In this document: piece after piece, positions 33,971 to 42,689 of the stretch | How positions within the stretch are numbered: position 1 is the stretch's first letter | Layout: each line of letters opens with the position of its first letter | Origin: MWCO01 sp964488865 | GTDB taxonomy: Bacteria; Myxococcota_A; Polyangia; Polyangiales; Polyangiaceae | DNA: 64,000 nt | Direction: 5' to 3' | NCBI GenBank assembly: GCA_964488865.1 | Contig: CAZAWR010000053.1 | Span: forward strand, 1-64,000 | Translations under genes and position numbers: made by a program | Notes under the pieces: model-generated | The model's input: the letters and a program-made list of their open reading frames with translations, nothing else | Database searches by the model: none | Told to the model about the DNA's origin: nothing

Positions 33971-36211
33971 TCAGACCTCCTGCGCCAGCCGCAGGAGATC
34001 CGCGTCGTCATGCCACCCCACGAAGTCCTCGTCCGTCAGAGCGTCCCGGGGCTCGTCGCCCACGCGCTTTCCGGCGCGAAGCCACGCCAACATGCGCTCC
34101 TTGTCACCCAGGCGAGCCGCGGCACACGCCATGTTGTACGCCAGGTGTCCTTCCGTCTGCGCCGTGACCTGGACGATCCCCTCGATCGCCTCGAACACAT
34201 GACGAATGTCGTCAGCATCTCCGTCGTCCAGCACGGTGGACAAGGCCAGCGCGCCCGCTTCGTGGACGAACCGATTCTCGGAGACAGCAAGCGTGATCTC
34301 TGCGCGAGCGCCGGGCACGTCTCGGGCGTTGCGCATCGCGCGCATCCGCTCGACCCGCAGCGCGTCCAGCGCGGCCTCGCGAATCGCGCCCCCCGGAATC
34401 CACTCGATCTCGGCCGAAGACGCCGATATCGAGAGGCTCGTCGATTCCACCCGGCGCAGGATGAGGTCCCGGACTTCCGCACGGCGAAGAGCCGATGCCG
34501 CCCCACTCTTGACAAGCGCCCGCAGGTCCAGCCCCGCAAGCTGGCCGTCGTTCCGCGCCGGATTGCAGCGCACCCCGCCCCGGTCCACCCCGTAGGCTTC
34601 GTCTTGTTCGATCCGGCTGAGCACCCAATCGAAGTCGCCCGTGGCAACCTTGACACCGCAGTGGTCGCATTCTCCGGTCATCCCGACGCTCAGCCCTCCC
34701 CCGCAGTTCGGGCACGTAGGTTCGACGCGCGCATCCCCAGTCCGCGACGCGCTTCGGATGAAGGTCCAGTATTCGGAGTATCTGCGCTCGTTGGCCCTGC
34801 TGCCGCAAAGCACCTGCCCGGTCTCCACGGACAGGGTGTAGTCGAGCCCCGTCGCGAACAAGCGGATCGTCACCGCATCGAAGAATCGGTCCCTCCGCAC
34901 CGCCACACAGTCCACCTTCGTGATGCGCGACCGCTCCGTGACGTTCCGCAGCTTGCTGCGCTGATAGCTTTGAATCCAGTACAGCTGGGTCTGGAAGAGC
35001 GAGTGGCTCACGAAGGGCCGAATGCGCCTCCATTCCTGGCTCGACCAGGCCGCCTGCAGCTCGTCGAACACCAGCGTGACCCGCTTCAGAAAGCCTGGGA
35101 AAGTGAACGACGGATCCCTTTCGCCGAGCTCCCGCAGCCGCTCGTTGACTTGGGGATCGTACACGGTGGGCGCGTCGGTCCCCTGCTCGACGACGTCGGC
35201 GACCAACTGCGGTGGACGCTCCTCGCGCTCGTGAACGTGAATACAGGTGACCAGCCAGTCGAAGTCCCCCGTGTCCACGACTTGGTCGCAGTACTTGCAC
35301 CGGCTCCCCTCGATGCCGTCGAGCGGTGCGCCGCAGCTCGGGCAAGCGAACACCCAAACCTTGTCCGGCGCACGTGACGTCGCATCACTGCGCCTCGTGA
35401 GCGCCCACAGCTCGTGCGCCCAGACCGTCCGCTCTGATGCGCCGGAATCGCTGGGCACGACCTCCGTGAAGTTGGACTCGAAGTCCACGTACACCATCGA
35501 CTTGGCCGCACCGGACATGACGGTGGCATCGACGATCCGAACGGCGCCGATCACGACGCCCTTCACATCGGTCACGGCCTCTCGGGCGTGAAACCCAGCT
35601 CTCGCGTTCGGCGTCAGCCAAGGCGACAGCTCGAAAAGCTTGCCCTTGCCCCGTGCGTCGTGCGCTCTGGCATACAAGGCCTGAAGAAAGTCCTCGAACA
35701 GCACCACGGAGAAACTCGGATCGACCGCCATCAGCTTGGCCAGCACCTCGCTCGCCGGGGCCTTCGCCGGCGACGCTGCGCGAAACGGCTCGGCGTCACC
35801 GGACGAAAGGACACGATCGAATCCACTCGCGATCCATTCCACTCCTCTGCTGTCGTTCCGCGCCAGCAAGAACGTGCCGAGCCCGAAAAACGCAAAGAAC
35901 AGGCCCATCGCGACCACCGCCTCCAACGTAACCTCGCCTCCTCCTCCACCCCCGTCGCTCGAGTCGCCAGAAGACGACCACGAATCCGAAGAGGACGACG
36001 ACGAGCTGTCGTCGTTCGTCGAATCGCTCGAGAAACGAGTCGACGAGGTGTCCGTGCCCCCACGGTAGGTCTGACCGCCGCCCGGTCTGGCGAGGGCTGA
36101 TTCGGTTGCGAGCGAGCCAATCGCGAAGACAAGGAGCGCACAGAGGAGGAGCACGACGCCCCGTCTCCGAGGCGGCCGCGCTGCCATCGACGAGGCAGGG
36201 TGTTGGCTCAT
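33971..36211 (-). CDS. Membrane protein with two zinc ribbons and Tim44-like modules
   Basis: The 746-residue protein has an N-terminal membrane segment or signal (about 18-40), a Ser/Asp/Gly-rich low-complexity region (45-92), and a second membrane segment (EAVVAMGLFFAFFGLGTFLL). Two modules follow, each with a Tim44-like alpha/beta domain and a zinc ribbon: CPSC...CKYC near 289-308 and CPNC...CDHC near 499-517. The last 220 residues are helical, perhaps TPR-like. The start overlaps the stop of the TPM-domain gene in ATGA, so the two proteins are probably made together. Tim44-like domains bind lipid or membranes in other proteins; the role here is unknown. Confidence 0.8.
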   Translation of the reverse strand: MSQHPASSMAARPPRRRGVVLLLCALLVFAIGSLATESALARPGGGQTYRGGTDTSSTRFSSDSTNDDSSSSSSSDSWSSSGDSSDGGGGGGEVTLEAVVAMGLFFAFFGLGTFLLARNDSRGVEWIASGFDRVLSSGDAEPFRAASPAKAPASEVLAKLMAVDPSFSVVLFEDFLQALYARAHDARGKGKLFELSPWLTPNARAGFHAREAVTDVKGVVIGAVRIVDATVMSGAAKSMVYVDFESNFTEVVPSDSGASERTVWAHELWALTRRSDATSRAPDKVWVFACPSCGAPLDGIEGSRCKYCDQVVDTGDFDWLVTCIHVHEREERPPQLVADVVEQGTDAPTVYDPQVNERLRELGERDPSFTFPGFLKRVTLVFDELQAAWSSQEWRRIRPFVSHSLFQTQLYWIQSYQRSKLRNVTERSRITKVDCVAVRRDRFFDAVTIRLFATGLDYTLSVETGQVLCGSRANERRYSEYWTFIRSASRTGDARVEPTCPNCGGGLSVGMTGECDHCGVKVATGDFDWVLSRIEQDEAYGVDRGGVRCNPARNDGQLAGLDLRALVKSGAASALRRAEVRDLILRRVESTSLSISASSAEIEWIPGGAIREAALDALRVERMRAMRNARDVPGARAEITLAVSENRFVHEAGALALSTVLDDGDADDIRHVFEAIEGIVQVTAQTEGHLAYNMACAAARLGDKERMLAWLRAGKRVGDEPRDALTDEDFVGWHDDADLLRLAQEV

Positions 36212-36825
36212 CCGGCGTTCACCTCGTTGCTGAGCTCGTTGACGTCATCGTCGGTCTTGGGGGCGAGCGAACCCAGCGGGGAGCCAAGCCCCCGAATCGC
36301 CCCAAGCATCGCCTCGAAATCCGCGCGAGCCGCCGCGGCGTGGATGGGCGAATCCCATCCGACCGGGAGCTTCGTCAGGTCCAATCCCACGTCAGCGATC
36401 AGCTCCGCCTTGCGCTCAAAGGCCGAATAGTAGAGCAGAAGGCCGGTCCTTCCGCGTGTCTTCGAGACACCTGCGTCGTAAAAACACGCGCGCGCTGCTG
36501 TTGCCGCACGCACGTCGCGCTCCGAGCGCAAGCTCGCCAGCCGTCGCAGCGGCGCGACGACGGCTGCGAGGAGCACTCCGAACGCGAAGCCCGCCAAGAC
36601 CTCGAAAGGGATCGCCCCGAGCGCAAACTCGATGTCCACGAACAGAATCACGCACAGCGTGATCATGAGCGTGACAAGACCGACGGCGAAGTAAGCGTGC
36701 AGATAGCGGCCGGACTGGCGACGTACGGCAACGACCAACTCGACGTTGGTCGTCGATTCCACGTGCCGGATGGCCTCGGCCGTACGAGTTCTTGCCTGCT
36801 GCGTGAAGAAGTCCCAGGTGGGCAT
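36208..36825 (-). CDS. TPM-domain (YgcG-like) membrane protein
   Basis: The 205-residue protein opens with the TPM-domain signature (TRTAEAIRHVESTTNVELVV, Glu and Thr conserved). This is interrupted by two membrane segments (YFAVGLVTLMITLCVILFV and EVLAGFAFGVLLAAVVAP). The second half of the domain follows with TGLLLYYSAFERKAELIADVG, which is characteristic of TPM proteins. A GTG at 36846 would add 7 residues; ATG 36825 is the conservative choice. It overlaps the Tim44-like gene by 4 bp (ATGA). TPM proteins occur with LemA-type proteins and act at membranes, with poorly known activity. Confidence 0.82.
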   Translation of the reverse strand: MPTWDFFTQQARTRTAEAIRHVESTTNVELVVAVRRQSGRYLHAYFAVGLVTLMITLCVILFVDIEFALGAIPFEVLAGFAFGVLLAAVVAPLRRLASLRSERDVRAATAARACFYDAGVSKTRGRTGLLLYYSAFERKAELIADVGLDLTKLPVGWDSPIHAAAARADFEAMLGAIRGLGSPLGSLAPKTDDDVNELSNEVNAG

Positions 36826-37834
36826 GACGGGTCGCCCCCGTGCCACGGCGTTCGTGACGTTGACGAGCTACTCTTCCTCCCCGTCCAAGACAGCCATCGT
36901 CCGGAACAGGAACGTGTCGCACACGACGGACCGAAGGACAGCCGAGGCCCTTTCGCAAGTCAAGAGGAACCGAGCCTTCTGCGGGCGGGACTTGAGCGTA
37001 ATTGCGCGGCCGCCACCCCGTAGAGCGCTACAAGGCCACTTGCGCCTCGAAAAGCGCAGCCTTCTCGCGCTCCAGATCCAGGGTTGCTTGGGCCTCCGCC
37101 CTCTCTCGCTCGTAGCGCGCCCGCGCTTTCTGATGGAAGTACGGGTCGCGCTCTCGATCGTGAGGTGCTCGAGCCGATCGGCTGTCTCGCCGCGCACACG
37201 CGTGCCCTGCTCTCGCACGGCGACCGCAGCCGATTGGAACGGAACCCGATATGATCTGGTGCTGCCATCGCAAATGTCTTGCGGCTTCATCCAAGACCAG
37301 CTGTTCCACAAGATCGATCGCATCGGCGGCACAGCGAGCTGCGAGACTTACGAACTCCAGTACCAATACTCCTTCACAGATCAAGAGTGCCCCTAGCCTG
37401 GACGGAAAGCTCGGGCACGTCCGCGATGCCGGGTGGAAAGATCGCGCCGCCCTCGCTGCTCGTGAAGGCTGCGATGGAAGCGTGCTGCTGTGCGAGCGCT
37501 GCGTGCGACCGACGGCGTGCGGGCGTAGAGCGCAGGCTCTCGTTTGGCGTCGGACGGCGTGCGGGACGCCCGGTTGAAAGTCCCGTGCGCCCCCACGCTC
37601 GGCTCGCCGGCACGATGGAGTGCGCGGATGGGGCGTTCCCGAAGCTGGAGAAGCATGGGCATGTGTGCACGATCGAAGGCATTTTGGCGGAACAGCGTCA
37701 AAAGGAGTTCCAAATAGCACTCCGAAAGGAGTGGTTGCTTGGGATAAGTGTTCTGTTGGGAATTGTTATTTGCAAATCGCCATCGTGGTACTAAGTCGAT
37801 CCCGTAGAGACTTCTACTGGTCATTATCGCTCTC
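36826..37834. other. About 1 kb without a clear gene; strand of coding ambiguous
   Basis: Both strands have open frames and neither is convincing over its whole length. On the plus strand 37133-37396 could encode 87 residues whose last 50 look natural (GTRYDLVLPSQMSCGFIQDQ). On the minus strand the end at 37028 follows a highly charged helix (ARARYERERAEAQATLDLER). Third-position GC favours plus in 37220-37396 and neither before that. From about 37680 the sequence is lower in GC and carries regulatory-looking repeats before hipB. The best reading is a degraded gene plus the border of an acquired segment. Confidence 0.5.
37703..37777 (+). promoter_or_regulatory. Candidate HipB operators/attenuator
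   Basis: Two direct copies of AAAGGAGT end at 37707 and 37732. The second is the right arm of CACTCC-GAAA-GGAGTG (37718-37733), a stem with a GNRA loop. GGAGT (37703-37707) can instead pair with ACTCC (37719-37723), so two exclusive hairpins exist. A perfect palindrome ATTTGCAAAT lies at 37768-37777, 57 bp before the hipB start. HipB proteins bind palindromes in their own promoter. Region GC is low, as expected for a promoter. Confidence 0.4.
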
Positions 37835-38173
37835 ATGGGAACACTTGACATGGACTCCCCCCTCCCGCTGCCCGTCGAACGGGCCATCCGGAAGTTCGGC
37901 GCCGATATCTCCCTGGCGCGCCGGCGGCGACATATCTCCCAATCCTCGCTGGCGGAGCGCATGGGCGCGTCCCTGTCTACCGTGCGTCGCATGGAGAAAG
38001 GCGATGTGCGGGTGCCCATCCACTTCTTCGCCCGCGCGCTGCATGTCTTCGGCGAAATCCAGGCACTGGAAAACCTCCTGGATACGGCCAGGGACGATAT
38101 CGGCCTGACGCTGATGGACGAGCGTCTGCCCAAGCGGGTGCACAACAAGCCTCCTGGCTCCGGAGCGCTGTGA
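37835..38173 (+). CDS. hipB: HipB-like antitoxin (HTH)
   Basis: This 112-residue DNA-binding antitoxin partners the HipA kinase and usually represses its own operon. A Cro/C1-type helix-turn-helix spans about residues 22-75 (ISLARRRRHISQSSLAERMG, ASLSTVRRMEKGD). A short C-terminal tail ends NKPPGSGAL. ATG 37835 is used; ATG 37850 is an alternative. Its TGA overlaps the hipA ATG by one base (TGATG), the normal toxin-antitoxin coupling. Lower-GC upstream DNA suggests recent acquisition. Confidence 0.9.
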   Translation: MGTLDMDSPLPLPVERAIRKFGADISLARRRRHISQSSLAERMGASLSTVRRMEKGDVRVPIHFFARALHVFGEIQALENLLDTARDDIGLTLMDERLPKRVHNKPPGSGAL

Positions 38174-39465
38174 TGGCAGCCCTCGCTTCCATCCGTCGGC
38201 AGGTTCAGCTCTGCATCGGCAAGGCAGGTCTGCCTGTAGGCTCGCTCGTGTATGTCCGCCAGGGGCGGCGCGAGAACAGCGCCTTTTCCTATGACGAGGG
38301 CTGGTTGACCCGTCCGACGCGTTTCAACGTGTCGGCCGATCTGCAACTGATGGCGGGACACCAGTCGCACAAGGCGGCCTCGCCCCACGATTCGGTGTTC
38401 CACGGCGCCATTGCCGACACAGTGCCCGACGCCTGGGGCCGGCGCGTCATCGCCCGGGACCACGCCAAGCGCCGCAAGGACAATCCGGGGCTGCCGGCCC
38501 TCACGGAACCGGACTATCTGCTCGCGGTAGATGATTTCAGCCGGGTAGGTGCGTTGCGCCTGCGCGACCCGGATGGCACCTGGCACCGGACGACGATGCT
38601 CGGACGGCGCAGCACTCCGCCTCTGGTCGAGTTGGAGCGGGTCTTTCTGGCCAGCCGGGCGGTGGAGCGCGGCGATGAGACAGCCGAGGATTTGCGCTAT
38701 CTGCAGGGCAAGGGCACGTCGTTGGGCGGCATGCGGCCCAAGTGCACGCTGGTGGACGAGGACGGCCGACTCGCCATCGGCAAGTTCCCGAGCGTGGGCG
38801 ACGCGCGCAGCGTCACCCGTGGCGAGGTGCTGGCCTTGAAGCTGGCTGCACTGGCGGGCATCGATGCGGCGCTGGCACGGGTTGTTTCGCTGGGCGATGT
38901 GCCGGTGGCTGTCATCCGCCGTTTCGATCGCGACGACGCTGATGGCCGCATTCCGTACCAGTCAGCCGCATCGCTACTGCAGGCCTCACGCGAGGAAGAT
39001 CGCAGCTACACCGAGATCGCCGACGCCATCCGGGCCCACGGCCACGCCCCTACGCAGGATGTGCGGCAACTCTGGCGTCGGCTGGTGTTCAACCTGCTGA
39101 TCACCAACGTGGACGACCACCTGCAGAACCACGGTTTGCTGCATGTAGCACACGGTCAGTGGCGTCTGGCGCCGGCCTTCGACATCAATCCGTTTCCGGA
39201 CAAAGAGCGGGAGTCCAAGACCTGGCTGTCGGAACAGGATGGGCCGATCACCGATGTGGGGATGTTGCTAGCGCGAGCCTCGTACTTCGGGCTGGACGAA
39301 GCGCAGGCCCTTGCCGTGCTGGCCGAAGTGCATGCCGCGGTGGCGAACTGGCGGCAGGTCGCACGCAGCGCGGAAGTGGGGTTGCGGCAGGCAGAGCTGG
39401 ATGACTTCGCGCCGGCCTTCGAGCATGAGCAGATGGATGCAGCCGCAGGGCGGCTCGGGCTGTAA
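38173..39465 (+). CDS. hipA: HipA-family kinase toxin
   Basis: HipA kinases phosphorylate targets such as glutamyl-tRNA synthetase and cause growth arrest. The 430-residue protein has the N-terminal subdomain (about 10-110), GKGTSLGGMRPKCTLVDE with the P-loop-like Gly-rich segment and Lys of the core kinase, and AVIRRFDRD. The catalytic loop LITNVDDHLQNHG (about 309-321; Asp, Asn) and the metal-binding Asp in APAFDINPFP (about 335) are intact. The toxin is probably active. ATG 38173 gives the TGATG overlap with hipB; a GTG three bases earlier is also in frame. Confidence 0.94.
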   Translation: MAALASIRRQVQLCIGKAGLPVGSLVYVRQGRRENSAFSYDEGWLTRPTRFNVSADLQLMAGHQSHKAASPHDSVFHGAIADTVPDAWGRRVIARDHAKRRKDNPGLPALTEPDYLLAVDDFSRVGALRLRDPDGTWHRTTMLGRRSTPPLVELERVFLASRAVERGDETAEDLRYLQGKGTSLGGMRPKCTLVDEDGRLAIGKFPSVGDARSVTRGEVLALKLAALAGIDAALARVVSLGDVPVAVIRRFDRDDADGRIPYQSAASLLQASREEDRSYTEIADAIRAHGHAPTQDVRQLWRRLVFNLLITNVDDHLQNHGLLHVAHGQWRLAPAFDINPFPDKERESKTWLSEQDGPITDVGMLLARASYFGLDEAQALAVLAEVHAAVANWRQVARSAEVGLRQAELDDFAPAFEHEQMDAAAGRLGL

Positions 39466-39617
39466 CGCTAGCGAAGGGTTCCGGCGTGCAGCCCGTGGAT
39501 CCAGCGGAGTTGTTGGATCGAAGTCTTTGCGATCAGGTCGAAGCGATGGAGACCCGAGTACGAGCCGGGGCCTGTGCGGCAGTGGATTTTGGAGTGCGAC
39601 TGCCGTAGCCTTACGAG

Positions 39618-40778
39618 ATGAACTCCCTGACGGTCATGCGGGGCTTGCTCGTTGTCGCGTCGGTGGGTTGCTCCAGCCCAGAGGAGGGCGCGGGACCCCT
39701 GCCTCCGAGCGGTGGGTATCAGGACGCTGGGGGTGAGGCGGGGGGTGACGCGGCGGGTGACGTAGAGGCGGTCGATGTTTCCACGGACTCCGGCTGTGTT
39801 CCCAAGACATGCATTCAGCTAGGTGCGGAGTGCGGCGTGGCGACGGACGGGTGTGGAGCCGCGTTGGAATGCGGGGATTGCCAGTCTGGGCAACATTGTG
39901 GCGGCGCTGGTCCCAATGCTTGTGGAACCGCGGAGTGCGTTCCGAAGACGTGCGCTCAGTTGGGGGCTTCCTGCGGGCTTGCGTCCGATGCGTGCAGTGC
40001 GGTGCTCACCTGCGGTGTTTGCGCTCTGCCGGAGACGTGCGGTGGGGGGGGAATCGACCATCAATGCGGGTGTACGCCGACCACGTGCGAGGCCCATTCG
40101 GCAGTGTGCGGCAGTATCCCGGACGGCTGCGGAGGCCAACTGTCCTGCGGCTCCTGTCCGTTCGGCGTCTGCGTGAACAATCAGTGCGACTGCACGCCCG
40201 TCTGTGCGGGCAAGGTGTGCGGAGACGCCACCGGGTGTGGTCAGGCTTGCGCGTCGGGGTCTGGGTGCCGCAGCACGAGTGTGGACTTCGGCGGGGCGTT
40301 CGGTTACGTCGACGCCAAGCTCGTACCGAACCCTGCGACGGGTGCGGGGAGTTGCCCGGCCGGGTATTCAGCTACCAAGGTTCGAGACACGACCGAACAG
40401 GATTGGCCGGTTGTTTTCTGCCTCCGGGTCCACACCCCCGACAGCGAGCCAATCTACGACTTTGGCGGCATGTGGAGTTACGAGGAGGGGGTGCTGAAGC
40501 CCAACCCCGTGACCGGCGCTGCGTCCTGTCCCACTGGCTACACGACGCAAGGTTTGAACGGCACCTACAACGTCGATTGGCCCGTTTTCGTTTGCTACAG
40601 GGGGCATTCTGCGGGAAGCCCGCCCGAGCACCTCTTCGGGGGCGTTTGGGGCTACGTGAACGACGGGAGTCTCGTACCGAATCCAGCGACAAACGCTGCT
40701 TCGTGCCCCTCCGACTACGTTTCTGTGAAGATCTCGGGAACGGTCGGAACGGATTGGCCGATTCACTTCTGTTGGTGA
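39618..40778 (+). CDS. Cys-rich lipoprotein with triplicated C-terminal domain
   Basis: The 386-residue precursor has lipobox VVASVGC and an Asp/Gly/Ala linker. Three Cys-rich repeats (about 58-190) follow with 'P.TC..LGA.CG...D.C...L.CG.C'. Three C-terminal repeats of about 52 residues then appear, each with FGG-x2-GY, 'LVPNP-TGA-SCP-GY', and DWPV-x-FC (for example TEQDWPVVFC, NVDWPVFVC, GTDWPIHFC). I do not recognise the C-terminal domain; each copy has two Cys that may pair. ATG 39618 is taken; ATG 39636 is possible. It is probably surface exposed. Confidence 0.82.
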   Translation: MNSLTVMRGLLVVASVGCSSPEEGAGPLPPSGGYQDAGGEAGGDAAGDVEAVDVSTDSGCVPKTCIQLGAECGVATDGCGAALECGDCQSGQHCGGAGPNACGTAECVPKTCAQLGASCGLASDACSAVLTCGVCALPETCGGGGIDHQCGCTPTTCEAHSAVCGSIPDGCGGQLSCGSCPFGVCVNNQCDCTPVCAGKVCGDATGCGQACASGSGCRSTSVDFGGAFGYVDAKLVPNPATGAGSCPAGYSATKVRDTTEQDWPVVFCLRVHTPDSEPIYDFGGMWSYEEGVLKPNPVTGAASCPTGYTTQGLNGTYNVDWPVFVCYRGHSAGSPPEHLFGGVWGYVNDGSLVPNPATNAASCPSDYVSVKISGTVGTDWPIHFCW

Positions 40779-40942
40779 GTTGATCCCATTGGCCGACGTC
40801 GTGCTCGGAAGGTGGGGTGACAGTCGATTCGAGCGCGAAGGTGCAACCCTGCCGGCTCCGCGGCCTGAGCACGCTGGACTTCTTCGAAGGTGTCGGACTC
40901 GTCGAACAGGAGCGTGAAGCATTCCATTTTTGCCTCAATCAT
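40763..40942 (-). CDS. Possible small protein (59 aa)
   Basis: This minus-strand ORF runs from ATG 40942 to TGA 40763 and overlaps the end of the convergent lipoprotein by 16 bp. Residues 1-40 (MECFTLLFDESDTFEEVQRA) look natural, while the last 20 are basic and random-looking, suggesting a truncated gene. It begins 9 bp after the end of another weak minus-strand ORF. No family recognised. Confidence 0.35.
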   Translation of the reverse strand: MIEAKMECFTLLFDESDTFEEVQRAQAAEPAGLHLRARIDCHPTFRARRRPMGSTHQQK

Positions 40943-41349
40943 CGATTGGACTATACGGGAACCGGCGCTGTGATCTCACTGAATAGTGACTCGAGATTAG
41001 CCAGGAGGCGATCACGGTCTTTGTCCTGATTGACCACGGCCTCGCAGACCTCGTCGTAGCAGTGGGCCAGCACGTCAGGTTGCCGGGCGAGATGCACCAT
41101 CATCAGAGAGGGTTCGCGCGAAACCAAGATTCGCTGAGCACTTGTTGCAGCGGTATTGGGAACCACGGCCCGAAGTGACCGTACGCCTCCGTGGAGACGC
41201 CAGATCAATATTTCAGGTTGGGCGTGCCCACACCGGCGTCGAAGCTGCGGCGCTTGGTCGTGCCGGGCTCGGGGCGCGCGTTGTGAGCACGTTAGCCAAA
41301 ACCGCGGCGCTCAGCGAAGGGCCCACCCCGAAGCTTCGGATCTGCTAGT
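40943..41349. other. Intergenic or remnant region with weak minus-strand ORF
   Basis: A minus-strand frame ends at 40951. Its last 60 residues look coding (HLARQPDVLAHCYDEVCEAV then DKDRDRLLANLESLFSE), but the only upstream start before 41208 is TTG, and the N-terminal part is poor. It may be the 3' end of a decayed gene. The rest, 41209-41349, holds the promoter of the next plus-strand gene and nothing else I can name. Confidence 0.4.
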
Positions 41350-42474
41350 ATGAGGGAGTCCATGAAAACATCTGGAAGCTGTGGGGAGCGGACCAAAACG
41401 CCGGCCCGGGTTGCTGTGCTCGTCTATGTGGTATTGGCGAGTGCGGGATGCGACAAGCCATCCGAGCCGCCTTCTGGTCTTGCGGCGATGCCCGACTCGG
41501 CAAGGTCATCAAATACGGCTTCGCCATCGAGCGTCGTGGTAGAGGCGCCGCCGCCGATGGACTCGCTGCCACGCCCGGCGGGTGTGCAATTGCCCGCGAT
41601 GACCTCCGACGGGGATTGGGAGTTCGACAGCTCGTGCGGCGTGCGGACACTGAAAGGATCGGCGCTCGACAACCCCGTCTACACCGTTCGCAGGGGCGGG
41701 ACGATCCTCGGTGCGGTCCCAGGACAGGAGCCAAAGGCAATCACGAAGGGTGGCATGCGAGCCACCCAACCACCGCCGAAAGTAGCCGTCGACGCCAGCG
41801 TTCCGTTCGAGTCCTGGTTCGACTTGCCGTGGGCGAGCGCAAGCCGCATCCGGGCAAACGAGAGTCGGAGTAGCTCGTTCTGCTTGCAAGTCGCGTGGAA
41901 GGGCCACGGGAACGTGATGTACGTACCGATCACGCTCGTTCCGAAGATCGATGTCGGGCCGGCACGGGATGCGCCGCCGCCGCCACTGGTCGTGGGCCAG
42001 GGAGGTACGCCTTCCTTCGGGTTGGGGATATCGAGCGGGGGGCTGCCGAGGTCGGGAGAGGCGGTTCCCAAGCCAGCCGACGGTACCGGGGTGGCAGTGA
42101 TCTTCGATGGCGATTTCCTGCGAATAGCTGATGTCCTGCTTCCGGCAGAGCCAACATCGAGCCGATGGACCGTGTTCCCGACGCGGGGGGCGAACTGCGT
42201 TCGCCTTCGGCACTCCGCGGCGGACGACCTTCACGCGCGGATGGACGCGCTTCGCGGGAAACGAGTCGATGATCCGGTGCTGGTATCGCTGCCAGCAGGC
42301 GTGACGACGGCGGAGGCTGTCCGTTTGTTGGATCAAATTCGACAGGAAGGAGCCATACCGTTCGGCTCAGACGCCATCGATTTCCGCCCACCCAAGCTGA
42401 TTGTCTCGCTGGACCGGGCATCGCTCAAGAAGCTGACAGGCACGTGTGCCAAGCAGCCTCCGGCGCGGCAGTAG
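41350..42474 (+). CDS. Hypothetical lipoprotein with ExbD-like C-terminal segment
   Basis: The 374-residue precursor has lipobox VVLASAGC (Cys about 34), a Ser/Pro-rich linker, and a soluble region of unknown fold. Residues about 300-360 (DDPVLVSLPAGVTTAEAVRL LDQIRQEGA, here split for length) resemble the periplasmic domain of ExbD/TolR. ATG 41350 or ATG 41362, which has GGAG close upstream, may start it; both give the signal peptide. No ExbB or TonB gene is near. Function unknown. Confidence 0.72.
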   Translation: MRESMKTSGSCGERTKTPARVAVLVYVVLASAGCDKPSEPPSGLAAMPDSARSSNTASPSSVVVEAPPPMDSLPRPAGVQLPAMTSDGDWEFDSSCGVRTLKGSALDNPVYTVRRGGTILGAVPGQEPKAITKGGMRATQPPPKVAVDASVPFESWFDLPWASASRIRANESRSSSFCLQVAWKGHGNVMYVPITLVPKIDVGPARDAPPPPLVVGQGGTPSFGLGISSGGLPRSGEAVPKPADGTGVAVIFDGDFLRIADVLLPAEPTSSRWTVFPTRGANCVRLRHSAADDLHARMDALRGKRVDDPVLVSLPAGVTTAEAVRLLDQIRQEGAIPFGSDAIDFRPPKLIVSLDRASLKKLTGTCAKQPPARQ

Positions 42475-42689
42475 GCTGGAGCTACCGCTTCGAACAACAG
42501 CGAACTCCGGTTCTTCGCATAGGAGGCAATCAGCGGCCACCCCACAGCTGGATCGTTCGCGCGGCGCAGTCGGTGTTTCGCGGCTCGGCGCCGTGTGTGA
42601 TTGGGCGGCCATGGAGCAACGGTTCGCGCAGGAGGCGGGGATGCCGATGCGATGATGGCAAGCGCACCACGTTCTGGTAGCCTCAGGCC

